In this document: one piece after another, positions 13,601 through 25,440 of the stretch
How positions within the stretch are numbered: position 1 is the stretch's first letter
Layout of the letters: every line of letters begins with the position of its first letter
Assembly (NCBI GenBank): GCA_016630905.1
Contig: WBMQ01000007.1
Span: forward strand, 310,001-374,000
Reading direction: 5' to 3'
DNA from: Capillidium heterosporum
Lineage: Eukaryota > Entomophthoromycota > Entomophthoromycetes > Entomophthorales > Capillidiaceae
Length of the DNA: 64,000 nucleotides
Program-made: the position numbers and the translations under genes
Notes under the pieces: model-generated
The model's database searches: none
Seen by the model: only the letters and a program-made list of their open reading frames with translations
What the model was told of the DNA's origin: nothing

Positions 13601-14345
13601 TGTAAAAGGAATACTATTTAAGCCATAGGCAAAAATATGCTATTCCTAGACCTGGGGTTGATCCTTTACTCTATAAGGTAGGTTGGTCAGTAGGTTAAGA
13701 TACACCTCAAACTTGATAATTTAGTTTCCAATACATTGCAACCCAATTCTTTGGCCCGCTTTATACAACCACTTTTATTTGAGAATGCTATGGTTGGTAT
13801 TGGGAAAGCTGAGTGGATGGAATCCACTGAGAACTCGTTTTATAAGCGGAAAATAGGAACCAGGAATCGTAGTTTTGGAATCTCACTTGATATAGGAAAA
13901 GGAGATTTGTTGGATATTGTATACCCACTTGATAGCCTTCATAAGTCCTCAGTCGTGTAGATTTAATAAAGATCGGATTTTCCACTTTGTAAACGAAAAA
14001 GAAATAGATAGACGTCCTACACTGAAAACTATGTTCCAATCTGGTGGCAGACGGATGAATTATTCTCAGAATGATGTTGGGAGGATGGACATATCATATC
14101 CAGATCTAGCTCGAGCAAGACACTGCATGGCTAAGCTTCCAATTAAACAAAGTCCAAGTGAGCTCTTCTACCTAATAAATAAAAATAGCTAAACAAGCAG
14201 ACAAAGCAACTTTGGGGTGCATCGATTTCAAAATTTGAAATATATACACATGATTACCAGGATATAGTTAAACTAAGCCATTTAGCATAACTTTAATAAC
14301 TAAACATATAAAAAAGTAAAACCTATAACGCCAACAATTAATATT
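10668..14345. other. long spacer with no supported gene
   Basis: About 3.7 kb lies between the small gene and the Zn2Cys6 gene. Three open frames overlap on opposite strands at 13736-14192, but none has a motif. A 38-codon frame at 12083-12199 follows a CT-rich leader ending in CAACAAAATG. It resembles a fungal translation start but leads nowhere recognisable. A hairpin at 11071-11136 is listed separately. Confidence 0.5.
11071..11136. repeat. imperfect hairpin with long arms
   Basis: The left arm 11071-11098 and right arm 11110-11136 are near-perfect inverted repeats. The outer GGTTCAGCAAA and inner GGCTATGCTT/GGCTATACTT blocks match across an 11-nt loop. AGCCATCAATTT also recurs as a direct repeat just upstream (about 11035) and in the right arm. 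It could be a small foldback element, a transposon end or a structured transcript; no adjacent gene explains it. Confidence 0.55.
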
Positions 14346-16829
14346 TTACAGTTCGGAAGTATCCTTATGGCTACTAGAACTAATAACTACATCTTCGCTA
14401 TTGACACCGGGGGGCATGATCAAGTTCTCTTTGTGAGACTTCTCCTCCTTGACGAACTTGATAGGTTTCTTCTTGGGTAGTTTAGGCTTACTGCGCTTGA
14501 CGCTGATACTGATGTTAGGGTTGGTAACGGCAGCTACGGCAGCTACCTTATTGGAACCCTGCTCCAAGTTGATGAAATTGACGTTGCGCTTGGGGCCGAC
14601 ACTCTCACACTTGAAGACGTTGATGTTGCACTGGATCTTACTGGAGTCGCTGTCGCCGTTGACGGTGTATTTCTTACTGCTAGGTCTACTGTAGGTGCAC
14701 TCTAAGCCTCGTGACGAGCAGCGGCTGCAGCTGGGCAAGGCACGCGTACAGCGTAGCTTGCCTCGGTAGCAGTTATCACAGGCTTGCTTGTGAAAGAGTT
14801 GGGGCTGCTCTTGGGCCTGCTGCTTGATGACTTCAACTGGAGTAGTCGAGATGGCTGGGATGTCGATGGGGTACTTGAGCTCACGCATCATCTGGGGGGT
14901 ATAGGCCATCTTGATCTGGAAGCCGGAAAGTGGCTTGTCGGTACCTTTTACAAGTAGGGCGCCATTGTTACTGAGGTCCTGGTAGCCGTGTGGTCCAATG
15001 TTATCACCTGGATAATGGGCTGGGGCGGTGGGCTTAGGAGGGTGAAAGTACTCTGATTTGGCAAACTCTCGGTAGGGCAGTCTACCATTGGGTGGATCGT
15101 AGTAGCTAGATGGCTTTACATCGGGGTTATTTACGCTGACCGAAAGTTTACCGGCGTCGACATTGGGGTAGTAGGATTCCAAGGTAGGACCGTGGGGCCC
15201 ACTAGTTCCGTAATCCACCCCGGGGTGTCGGCGGGGGTAAGGATAGAAGGGTGGGGAGCGTAGGGAGTAGATACGGTTCCTGGGATGGGAGGATGGCAAG
15301 GCGAATGTGTGTTCGGGGGAGTAGCTCCTTGGGAAGGTCAGGTGCTGGCGCATGGATGACGAAAGACCTAGATGGGTTCCCGAAATGTATGGGCTTAACG
15401 GACGTTGCTCTTGGACACCCCTATTGCTCTGATACCTGATAGATTCTAAAGGCTGCTCAGCAAGATTAGGATACCTGTCACGGTCGTCGCTGTAGATGTT
15501 CCTGTACTTGGGTAAGGATCCTTTGTTGGCAAAGGATGGATTGAGGGCACTGTGTTCTGGCTTTGCGTAGGTTCTGTATTCGACGTGAGTCCTACTTCCA
15601 TCAACACCATTGATTAAGCTGCTGGGTCGATGATTGCTATTCTCCTCCAAGTTGCTCCTCGATGATGAAGTCCGTTCGGGATATTTGGGGGGAATGACTA
15701 GTGGTTTGAATTCATTGGTGTGGCTGTTCGATGGGGGTGGTACGTAATGATGGAAAGTTTGACGAGGGGTAGCTTGAGCGCTGTGGCTGTAGTGTGAATC
15801 ACTTTGTGGCTCAGGACCAGTACTAGAATGGCTGTTGGCGAATCTATAGTAGTCACGGGTGCGCTTATCATGGAGATTAGCATCGGGTGCGTTGGTAGGA
15901 TGTAGATAGGCTGGATTAGGTGGAGCAGCTTCCCCATTATACTCCTTTTGACCGTTGTAATGAGGATAGGTGGAACCAGAATGAGGTTGAAGCGGAGCAC
16001 TTTTAGAGCCGCGTGTCACTGAGGAATCTATACTAGGCAATGGGGCAAGCTGGATGGAACGTTCATAGTAAGCTGGATCGGCGCCAGGTGGTGGGAAATG
16101 TCGATTGGCTAATTGATTTGGATGAGCGTAGCCAGAGGGTGGGATATCACTTCTGCTGTAAGAGTGTCTGTCTCGGTCATAACCAACAGGATTCAACTTT
16201 CTACGGGGTGAATGGGCACCTGAGGGAGGGAGACCATTGTACCCATTGTTTGAGTAGTATCCAGGTTTAGCATCGACATCGCTATGGGGATGTCCGTAAG
16301 GTTGAGGGGCAGGGATGCTCTTTCGTTCGGTTGGATAGTTATGTGAGCTACTCTGACTATTATCATTTAAGTATGGTGGTAAAATTTTTGAAGCTTCGCT
16401 AAGGTGGTGGCTGGATTCATGTTTACGATTTTCATAGGCATTTTCATGACCAGAGGAAGCTGGTTGGATAACCTCCGGTTTATCATGGGTACTGGGAGGG
16501 ATAGTTTGGGGGTGGCTATGGAGAGGTTGTGATACTCCTCCGATTGGAGTGGGTGCATAGTGTTCGGAAATATTGCGTTCAATTGGAATTGAGGCGGGGT
16601 TATACTCTACAAAGTTGTTAGCTTGAAAGGAACTAAGTCGGGGGTCTTTGTGTGCCCCTGGAGAGTCAAACTCACCTGAACTGGGGCCTGGTTTGCGTGG
16701 TTCGGGGAAATCGCAAGCTAATCTGAGGTCGAAGCATCGTTTACACTCCGGCATCAACCTATCGCACTGGATGTTCAACTTGTAACACTGTATACAGTCG
16801 CCAGTCGCCTTTGGGCTTCCGTTTTCCAT
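14346..16829 (-). CDS. protein with a Zn2Cys6 cluster at each end
   Basis: This is an 827-aa intronless reading frame. The N-terminal cluster (about residues 14-38) has spacing C-x2-C-x6-C-x6-C-x2-C-x6-C. A second cluster with the same spacing (about 680-706, starting ACDNCYRGKLRC) lies near the C-terminus. The second has the basic residues usual in DNA-contacting Zn2Cys6 domains. The first (CIQCYKLNIQC) has only one Lys in its first loop. Between them lie about 640 residues rich in Ser, Pro, His, Tyr and Asn, probably disordered. A basic stretch KRSKPKLPKKKPIKF near the C-terminus could be a nuclear signal. No fungal-specific transcription-factor (MHR) domain was seen. Zn2Cys6 proteins are fungal transcription regulators, almost always with one N-terminal cluster. 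The ATG is the first in frame, with TATTTAAG about 55 nt upstream (16883-16890). Confidence 0.85.
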   Translation of the reverse strand: MENGSPKATGDCIQCYKLNIQCDRLMPECKRCFDLRLACDFPEPRKPGPSSGEFDSPGAHKDPRLSSFQANNFVEYNPASIPIERNISEHYAPTPIGGVSQPLHSHPQTIPPSTHDKPEVIQPASSGHENAYENRKHESSHHLSEASKILPPYLNDNSQSSSHNYPTERKSIPAPQPYGHPHSDVDAKPGYYSNNGYNGLPPSGAHSPRRKLNPVGYDRDRHSYSRSDIPPSGYAHPNQLANRHFPPPGADPAYYERSIQLAPLPSIDSSVTRGSKSAPLQPHSGSTYPHYNGQKEYNGEAAPPNPAYLHPTNAPDANLHDKRTRDYYRFANSHSSTGPEPQSDSHYSHSAQATPRQTFHHYVPPPSNSHTNEFKPLVIPPKYPERTSSSRSNLEENSNHRPSSLINGVDGSRTHVEYRTYAKPEHSALNPSFANKGSLPKYRNIYSDDRDRYPNLAEQPLESIRYQSNRGVQEQRPLSPYISGTHLGLSSSMRQHLTFPRSYSPEHTFALPSSHPRNRIYSLRSPPFYPYPRRHPGVDYGTSGPHGPTLESYYPNVDAGKLSVSVNNPDVKPSSYYDPPNGRLPYREFAKSEYFHPPKPTAPAHYPGDNIGPHGYQDLSNNGALLVKGTDKPLSGFQIKMAYTPQMMRELKYPIDIPAISTTPVEVIKQQAQEQPQLFHKQACDNCYRGKLRCTRALPSCSRCSSRGLECTYSRPSSKKYTVNGDSDSSKIQCNINVFKCESVGPKRNVNFINLEQGSNKVAAVAAVTNPNISISVKRSKPKLPKKKPIKFVKEEKSHKENLIMPPGVNSEDVVISSSSHKDTSEL

Positions 16830-16890
16830 TTTTGTTGGTTTAGGTGAGAGAGAATGATTTCAAAGTTCACCCAGCCTTTCCACTTAAATA

Positions 16891-18290
16891 GGGAAGCAAT
16901 TGGCTAATTTATGCTCAAAAGAACTGTACTTGGACAAAAACCGGAACCAGTGTTTGGTGGAAAGCACCTGAAATCAAATTATGCTGATGCGATTCGCTTC
17001 TATTTGAGGAAATTGGATTCGTTTCCAAATTAGCAACGTTCCGTACTCGATTTGATTCAGATTTATAACCAATGGGTGTTAGCCAATCTATTTAGCCACC
17101 CTCTAGATTGGAGGATGACTGTTCAAACTTTTTCGGATGTTGGCTAATGTCATGAGTCCAAATCATTGGACGCTTGCCCAAGTATTAAAAATGCCGTGCA
17201 TCCCTTTTGCCAAATACTTGAGCCCATTGGGTATTGCCTGTCCCTATTAGGTGCAATAACTTGATTTGCTAGTTAGGCCCTATCGGTGATTCCATAAAAG
17301 GGTAACCCAGTTTATACTCAAGTTTCCACCACTACTTTGTACATTTCAAACATATTTGGGATAATCAGGACGGGGACAATTTTAGACAAATCGAGTTAAA
17401 TGTATGAAAAGTTTTGCAAAAAGCTTTTATAATAACCGCACCAAAGTCCTTATCTCAAAATGGAGCTAGAATTCATCCAAAAGGTGGCTTATTCGGCACT
17501 TGAACTATCCGAAAGCCTATTTGATGACAGAGTGGCTGACGGATCTCGAGTTTTCTTAATAAAGCAATATAGAAGCATCGCTTTGATTATAAAAAGTGCT
17601 TTTATTGTATATCGTTTCACATAAAGCCATCGCCTTTTATGTATAGTTTAAATATCATACCCGATAGTATTGGCAGTTCAAGTATATAATTGGCTAAGTT
17701 AGGTTTTAAAGGTAGCCATAAAAGGTGTTGTTTCTATTAAATCGGATCCGACCGAAAAATGACATCTCTTTAGATTTTAATGCGACAGTAAGTAAAAGTT
17801 GCCATATATAAGTAGGTACTTATCTGCTGAAATGAGCAACACTATCGACTGCCCATCCAAATTTGATGCTAGTTTGAAGGTATATTTGGACAATGAGTCG
17901 AAACTTTGAGATTTCTCATAACTAAATTAAATATATTGAAGGAAAAATAAGTCGGTGTTATGGAAAGAACAGGGGTGAGAATATATTAAAGCTATACACC
18001 AAGTCAATTTTCTTATTTTAGGAGTCTACTATAATTTCAAAGTCTTTCCCCCGTCAAGATTTACTGGAGTTTTATTTTGGAGATTTGTCAAAAAGACTGT
18101 TTCCACTAGTCAATCGATTGCTTTATAGTATGACTTTTTAGTTTCGATTTATACGAACATATAATCCATTATTAGCGCTAAATTTATTTTGGATTAGGTG
18201 TAGTGTACTGAGGAAAGCATTCCATTTCAACAAAAATTTAGCTTTCTACAAAACTTTACTTTAACCTGTTATCAAGTCTCAAGTTTACAA
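16891..18290. other. divergent spacer Zn2Cys6 / exosome gene
   Basis: Only short frames were seen. The best is 17460-17595 (+), about 44 codons starting MELEFIQKVAYSALELSESL, with protein-like composition but no continuation. A minus frame overlaps the first exosome exon and is a shadow. No RNA gene was recognised. Confidence 0.5.
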
Positions 18291-19299
18291 ATGGACCGCA
18301 GAAGAAATCGTGGACCCGAGATAAGTTTACCCCTACACTTCAGCTCACCACCTACCAAAGTTGTTTCAAACGAAATAAAACCAACTGACAGTATCCATCC
18401 ACTATGTACTTGCCTTCTAGTTTTATTTGCTAATTGATAATCAGTTATAGAAACCAACTTGATCCCCGAAGCTAAAGGTTCATGTTACTTGGAAGGTCCA
18501 AACTACAAGCTAATAGTGGCCGTGTATTGTTATTTCAATTTAGGTAAATATTAATTTGTATTATCTAGGTATGGCCCTCGTGCTACTTCACGTCAGACAA
18601 CCGACATAGCTAACGGTCAACTGAACTGTGAGGTCAAGAGATTGCCCTTTTCCAACCCAGCCCGTATCCCTAACCAAAAGGTAATATTTGTAATTGTGTT
18701 CAAAATATCAACTTTAGTTCCTAGACTGAAGATACGTTTTTGAGTAACAATCTCAAAGCAAGTTTGGAATCCAACATTCGACTTTCTCTATATCCTAAAT
18801 CGGTCATCGAAGTTTATGCCAACGTATTGTATAGCGACTTGACCCCGCTACAGTTGCATTCGAAGTTGGTTATTGCATCCAGTCTAGCTCTCATTGAAGC
18901 AAAGCTGGAATTACTAGATATCGTTACTAGCTGTTGTTGCGTACATATATTTACCACCGTATCTAGAACTAACGTCTGTAATATAGGAGATAGAAGATGG
19001 CCAATTGATAGTGGATAGGTTATCCTCCACTCAAACTTCACAAAACCCAAACATAATGCTGTCTATGCTACCCCGACTTAACCTTGTCACCAACCTTCAG
19101 ATTGAGGGGAAAATAGATGACGAACTTACAAAGCGAGTAATCAAAATAATAAGCATAACGTATTTAATTTTATCACTAGGCTATCGAAGAGGCTACACGA
19201 GGTTGTAACCAATATCATACCTTGCTGGAAAGTTGGCTGAAGAGCAAGCTCCCCGAGTTCTCTGCCCCCAAGAAGAGAGAAATTTCGTTTGAGGAATAG
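18291..19299 (+). CDS. MTR3: exosome RNase PH-fold subunit, Mtr3/EXOSC6 type
   Basis: Six exons (18291-18405, 18445-18523, 18569-18680, 18725-18940, 18987-19136, 19180-19299) give 263 aa. The RNase PH fold is marked by LIPEAKGSCYLEG, KLIVAVYGPRATSRQ, the beta-strand EVKRLPFSNPAR, SLYPKSVIEVYANVL and an alanine/leucine-rich helix (KLVIASSLALIEAKLELLDIV). These match the Mtr3/EXOSC6 branch. Eukaryotic ring subunits are catalytically inert and build the hexameric barrel that threads RNA to Rrp44/Dis3 in nucleus and cytoplasm. The exon 1/2 junction requires the acceptor CAG at 18442-18444; a later AG would create a stop. The exon 4/5 junction follows the Cys triplet and is less certain because the exon could read further before stopping. 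No TATA box was seen. Confidence 0.85.
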
Positions 19300-21442
19300 A
19301 TCGTTCTAGTTCATTTAAAGTATATATTTTTGTAATTTGAATATTACTTTTATCTATATAAAGTATCCTATTCGGCTTAATAATACTTGTAATATATATA
19401 TATATTCATGGTTTAGAATCAATTTTTTATACCATAGTATATATTTGCAGTTCAAGCTGTAACAGTCTTGGCCGTTATAATCCTTATTGCTAGGATATAC
19501 ACCTGCTCTCTTTTCCTTGTGCCATTTTTCTCTATCAACCTTCGATCTTTCAAACTCCCAATTCATAATTATTTTTATCACGAATCTATTCTACTCCCCA
19601 GATGTCTTTGATTACCTTTATTACTTCTAGCTTCAGTCATAATATGGGAACCCCAACTATCAGTAACATAATATTTGCTATTAAAGTTCCAACCCTTGTA
19701 AATTCACTAGCAGAAGTTGACATTATCACTGGCTTCTCTAACTAAACCTAACTAAACCTTAAGTAGTTTATAGAGTAGTTAATTGTGGATGGAAATATAA
19801 TCCTCCTGGTATAACTATTGCCAGGGCACCAAAGGGGTATTTAAACCCCCTTTTGTTGCCATCCAAAACAAGTATCTTGACAACGCTCCACTTCGCTATT
19901 CCATAGCTGCTACCTACCCCCTGTTCCTAATCGTAGCTGTTCCTAGCAGCTTAATTTCGTTCCTTAGTCTCTGAATAAAGTTTTGTCCTTGCTCATATCC
20001 TTGTTTTAGCATAACAATACTATGTAGTCTAGTTCTCTTGTCCTCTCCACTTCTTATTACCTTTTAAAAACCCTTGTTACCCTTAGATGTTACCTCCTTT
20101 GGGCGATTAATGTTACCAATACAATCAATCCTTTTGAGCCAACGTTGACCTACCAGCCAACCCCTACCTTCGATTCGAACACTATAGTACCGATTGTTGC
20201 TCAACCACCATCCGATAGGTCCCCTCTTGTTCAGCTTCAGTCCATACCCAAGTCTCAATCTATCCCTTCTTTACCTGGCTATTCAATCTGCCATCCAGAG
20301 AGTCCAGGCTTTTATTACAAATGCAGTGGTAGATTCTAGCTTCATCTTTCCAACCTACCATGCCATTAACCCATAATATGCCGCCATTATTAGTCGGATT
20401 CAGCAGTATCTCTCTGGACCTTACAACTACCTTTATTGCTATAAATGATCAGTATATATATAACCATAAGTCACATTTTAGAACTCCAACATTTCAATAG
20501 TTATATAAAACTGTTGATAGTGTAAAATTGATGGCACACTTTCTACAATTCTGTTGCTTTATAGAGGTTTTAATCTAATACAGAATTGCTGCTTTTGGCA
20601 CAATTATGCTGGTTGTATTGGACTAAAACCCTCGGTTTTTTCTAAAAGACTACCTAAGTGCAGGAAATAATCCAACTTTACCTGCATTTTACTGCAAATG
20701 CAGTGTAAGAATAGTTTTCTGATGCTATTATAACCTAGATGTTTTCTATTAGCCAATATATTGTCCTAGCTAATCAGAATCCAATACCTTCAATTTTAAG
20801 TTTTTAATTCTACTAGCTTGTATCGGGATATGAGCTTTAAGCTTCTACTGGAATTTTGACTTGAGCTTTTATTTCAACATATATCTACTTCCTACCACAT
20901 TTTTAGTAGTAATCAGAGCCATATTTTGGGTTTCACGAATCTAGCTTTTAATAAACTATATATTAAAATTCACAAAGCTTATTTTGACAGATGGGTGAAC
21001 GCTCAAGTAAGAAGCTTAATCCCAATTCTTCAGTTTCTTATTCAGCACTTTGGTTATCCATCTACTATTGGAAAAATCCGTCCAATTAAGTCTAAAATCT
21101 TACAATAGATACCTGTAGAGGTGCTTAGTAGATATTCTTTGAAGATGTATCCTATAGTTTAATTGAATAAAACGATAGAGTAGATAGCTATATACGTTGC
21201 AGAAAAGTGAGGTTGGAGGTTGTTCATATTGTAAATTGGCATGTATATTTTAATTCAATAATGAAAAGTAGCCAACTATACGTTTTAATAAGGGAAAAAG
21301 CGAAAATTATAATATATGAAGATTAGATATATTTGCTTTTAATTAATTAACGTTAGCAATATATATATTCACCTCATCAATGTAATTAAATAGCAAGGTG
21401 GAATTGAAGATACATGTCCAGCTATACACCTCAAAAATCTGT
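19300..21442. other. spacer with possible retroelement remnants
   Basis: No supported gene was found. A possible LTR-like block at 19784-20016 is listed separately. Downstream, a proline-rich plus-strand frame at 20145-20339 could be a decayed gag or chance. The remaining frames (such as 19354-19581 minus and 20926-21108 plus) look AT-driven. Confidence 0.4.
19784..20016 (+). repeat. possible solo LTR or LTR fragment
   Basis: This 233-nt block starts TGT and ends ACA. It contains a promoter-like GGTATTTAAACCC and, nearer the 3' end, GAATAAAG, the order expected of an LTR. It is richer in C than its flanks. No second copy, target-site duplication or primer-binding site was found, so this is only a candidate. 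Confidence 0.25.
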
Positions 21443-21460
21443 CATAAAAAGACATAAATA
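21443..21460 (+). promoter_or_regulatory. TATA-like region of the cysteine-rich gene
   Basis: CATAAAAA and CATAAATA follow each other 44-61 nt before the ATG. The decayed relative at 55.9 kb keeps TATAAATA at nearly the same distance. Confidence 0.45.
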
Positions 21461-21503
21461 AATGACCAGTAGAATATAATCCAAAAACACCAAACTCAAT
21501 AAG

Positions 21504-21884
21504 ATGCAGTTTAAATTAATCACACTAGCTATTGTCTCCAGCGCAGGCGTCCAAGCAGCCAACAATCCTATCTTGTACAACGACTGTGCTCCAGGCTCAA
21601 CCGAATACAAATGGTGTGAGAGTTTCTGTAAAGGTGTTCTTGAAGGCGGCTGTTACAACCACAACTACGATGAAAACTACTGCAGTAAAGATGTTACTGA
21701 CATGAAAGCTTGTAGCTTAGATCAGTGCAGTGACTGTCACAAGTTCGCTGACAAGGGAAGCTCTTGCTCCTGCGGTGGTGGTGAAATCGTATGCGAGACT
21801 CCTAAACGCCTTACCCCCAGACCTCTTCCCAATGCCAACCGTAAGTGTACCGTCGAGGATACTGTATGCGTTGGTGAGTGTTAA
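21504..21884 (+). CDS. secreted cysteine-rich protein, 126 aa
   Basis: This is an intronless gene for a small protein with a clear signal peptide (residues 1-18; cleavage probably after VQA) and no membrane span. The mature part carries 14 cysteines (28, 38, 42, 50, 60, 70, 75, 78, 88, 90, 97, 115, 122, 126), enough for seven disulfides. Spacing includes CSDCHKF, CSC and a C-terminal CTVEDTVCVGEC block. I do not recognise the family. Length, secretion and cysteine density resemble effector-like or wall-associated proteins of fungi, but that is inference. The window holds two decayed relatives (54455-54766 minus and 55957-56331 plus), so this belongs to a family that duplicates and dies locally. 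It sits alone in a gene-poor, AT-rich stretch. Confidence 0.85.
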   Translation: MQFKLITLAIVSSAGVQAANNPILYNDCAPGSTEYKWCESFCKGVLEGGCYNHNYDENYCSKDVTDMKACSLDQCSDCHKFADKGSSCSCGGGEIVCETPKRLTPRPLPNANRKCTVEDTVCVGEC

Positions 21885-24400
21885 ATAAAGACTTATTTTG
21901 ATATTTTGTTGATTTTTGAACTAACTTTTGTTGCAATTCTATTTACCATACAAACTTAAATATATATATAAAATATCAAATACTTTACATTTTTATATAA
22001 AAGACTTGTTACTTTTAAATTTTATACTTTCAAAGCTAAAAGCTATATATTATAAATTCATTTATGCCTAATTTACAGTAAACCTAGATACATGTACTAC
22101 ATACGCTCTATGGGATCTCTTTAACAGATTTAAAAGCTTTTATGCCGTATGATTTTCTTAGACCTAAATATAAATAGCTTACGAATAATCAAACTGTTGG
22201 AAGCTTGATTAGGGTCTGATGTTTTGAACATTTTTCTTGCCTTTTTAACCTGAATAGTGAAGTTAAGGGTACAATAGGACAGTGCTGCATATCTACGATA
22301 TTGAATGGGGGTATAGGCGTCCAACTATATATATTTTTGAAAAGAAATATAAAATATCAAGCTATGTATGCTTTAGAGTATATGTACATTTTACTGATAT
22401 TTGGCGATAAGCTCAACGTACCGACCTTGAAGAGATGTGCTTGCAGACGGAAAGTTTTCAAGTTCCTAGAGAGTAGATTAGTAGGTAGAAGGTATATATA
22501 CTTATATAATTGATATGTTCTACTTTACTAGAAATCAATTGAGTGTTATATAGAGCCATTCTAGCATACTCCACATCTTCATAAATTCCGATGATTATAG
22601 CTGCCTTAATTTTAAAGCAAACAACCCTGGAATTCCCTTACAAAATTTGATGAGTATAGGGCAATATATATACCAACATTTTTACCAGTTATAATATTTG
22701 TATCGCTAGTAAATAACATATACCTTTCATTATCTATGATTAAACCGTTGATAGTCAAACTGGAGTTATCCATAAAACCGTCTACAATAGTTCGGATTTC
22801 ACTAGTAGGAATTTAAGTTGTTAGATTTAGGAGGAAGGAGTTACCGATATGTTTTGAAATTTTGTGCAACTACTATCGTTGTGTTTGAATATACCAGAAA
22901 ACCAAAAACTCCCACTCCAAGTAGATATTTGTTTATGTATGTTTGAAAGATCATTAGGCTGTTGTTGAAAATCTTGATTTCAAAGTTAGAGGATGGAAAT
23001 TTGAACTTAATACCATATTTTCTACTTTAGCTTACATACTTCGTCTTCTAGCTACGTAAGTATCTAATTTTATTTTACAATGGCTGTTAAATTTTCTCTC
23101 AAATTACTAAAAGATACTGGAAGATTTTGTTTTCAAAAACTTTTCTTGCCATGCACTAGTGATACCGTAAGAGTATCCATTTAGTATTTCACGGATTTGT
23201 ATTCATTGTGTCTGGATTTCAATCTCTCTGACACAACCTTATATGGTCTGCGTCTATCTAATGGTACCAAATTTCTACTTTGAAAAGGATATCATTACTT
23301 ACCTTTATTTATTTTTGAAAAAACGCTTGCTCATTTCTCAGACTGTAAGATGGGAGCTATTGATTCAAATTGCCTCCATTAGGAAATATCTTTGAATACC
23401 ACTTATTTATCTACATTTAAAGTCTTATAGGTCTTACCTGAATCCAATCGATTATATATTGGCTATTAATGTTCACGCTATACTCTTATTGTTTCCAGTT
23501 CCAAATTAGTGGGAATATACCTTTGCTTTATATAGAGTAAAACCTTCTCCATTTCTAAAAACCACTCAATATATATTTAAATAGCAAAATAGTATATATA
23601 TACCTATATATGTAAAAGGACTGATTTTTTGCCGACTTTATAATTACTTGAAAGTTGCTGGACAATATACTATAAACTGTTACATAATGATTCTATTTAA
23701 CAGTCAAGTTTTAATACAACTCAACCTGGATCCAATTAAAGGAATACTATACTATAATACACCTATATCAAGTTTTAGTCTGGTTTATATTTTTAATTAG
23801 ATCGAATAGAAGAGTAGCTGAGTATACAACAACTTAATCTATAGCAAGTAGTTTTATATTTACTAATATAAGTTCGATACATCTCCAAAATATTTGGAAT
23901 TGAAATATAAGTAAAAAGATAAAAAGTGAACCAAGCACACTCCTACTTGTAGTTTGAGTAATGCAAGTCCAACTATCAAGCAAACTCCAATTTTCTCAAT
24001 TCTTTAAAAAGACTTAGGCGGGCTGTTTAGGACTCTAAGCAATCTTCAACTTAAAAGTTCATACTAAAATTTATAGTTGTAACCTACTTCAGACAGGAGG
24101 TAGGTTAACGACCATCAACTTTATGGATTTGATCATAAACTAGTCAAGCTTTTAAAAATACCTCTCTGTCTCAAATTAATTTACTATTTATTATTTAAGT
24201 ATTAAATTGACTTTTTTATTTTGGGAAAGAGAACTGTCTTGAATTTTCACCATGAGTTAGATTGATGTAGCCCAAGTGAAAATGGCATATTCTACAGTTA
24301 AAAGTTCGTACAGCTTTATACTAAACTTCCACATATAATACAATTGATTGACAGCAGAAGGTTGAAATAAAATTTGTATCCAGCTTCGCAATGAATCATA
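21885..24400. other. AT-rich gene desert
   Basis: About 2.5 kb with no frame worth reporting; the opposed frames at 22130-22513 look random. Runs of TA dinucleotides are common. No RNA gene or intact mobile element was seen. Confidence 0.5.
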
Positions 24401-24479
24401 TAAACACCTAAAAAAGTATAGTAACTGTACTTTACTTTTATTGTGCTACACTAAATTTGTTTTATTATTTCTTACAAAG

Positions 24480-25440
24480 CAGATACAATAAACTTTTCAT
24501 TCCAACATATCGTCAAGTCAATTTCAAAAGCTTTACAAATTCAGTATTTTTAAAGATCGCTCTAACTTTCTGTATTGGGATATACCTTTTTCAAGCTGTA
24601 AAATATAAATTTATTTATGAGTATCCGTTTATATAAATTTGGACTAGCTTACCACAAGTATAAGAAAAAGTTTCTAGGCTAAACCTTTCTTTACAATCCT
24701 AAAAAGTCAAAGACAGGATGCGATATTTGAAATTGGAGGCAGTTTGCAACTGCTATTTAGCGTAAGTGTATAAAAACTTTATAATATAATCAGGTCCAAA
24801 CCAAAGATTTTTAGGCCACCATCTACAATGCTTGTATAAGCTATACTTTTCCCACCCGTTCCTTTCAGACAAACCTTTCTAAATGGAACGTTAATGTCAT
24901 TTTGTAAACTTTGATACAATAACAGCCTATCATAAATTGTACTTGTATACTATAGCTCCACTACACCGAATACTAATGTTACTTTATAAAGTGATGATTT
25001 CGATTTCACCTTTTAATGCAGGTATCTTATTCTGTAGCTACAGGTAGTAGTTTACACATCCTTGCTACAGCTAGGTTACCTAATCAGTCAGATGTAATGT
25101 TGAAAGGCTGGATCTAAGCTGTCGTGATCAGAAATTATAGTAGAAATCTAAATATGACATTTGGAGGTTCAAAAATTTAGAACTACTTTAAAAAGCATTA
25201 CCTATCACAACTACCAACGGTAGCGATAAGTAGTTAAAGTTGAATATATTGGGTTTCTTGAAAATTATCTTTTCCAAGAAAAATTGTACCTACTTTCAAA
25301 ACTATCTTTCGAAATAAACTTTCAGAGTCTTCAGTATAATGATATAGTCCAACTACTTTACATATAAGTTTTAATTTGGGATATACCCAGCGATATATCA
25401 TGAACGATACATGTGTAAGAAATGGAAATTAGAGCATCAC
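24480..25440 (-). repeat. decayed element, copy A
   Basis: This is the first of three related, heavily diverged segments. Shared blocks in order on the plus strand: AATTTGGACTAGCTTA (about 24639), TTAGGCCACCATCTAC (about 24811), a segment around TTAATGTCATTTTGTAAAC, GCTACAGCTAGGTTACC (about 25065), and a block ending in TATATCATGAACG. On the minus strand DINVPFRKVCLKGTGGK followed by SIVDGGLKIF can be read and is conserved in the other copies, so the ancestor was protein-coding. The GGL-I motif resembles the region after the catalytic core of LINE reverse transcriptases. Edges are approximate. Confidence 0.5.

Noticed and set aside
13736-14192. Three overlapping frames of 74-91 codons on both strands
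   Set aside because: They overlap on opposite strands, have no motif, no promoter and no splice logic.
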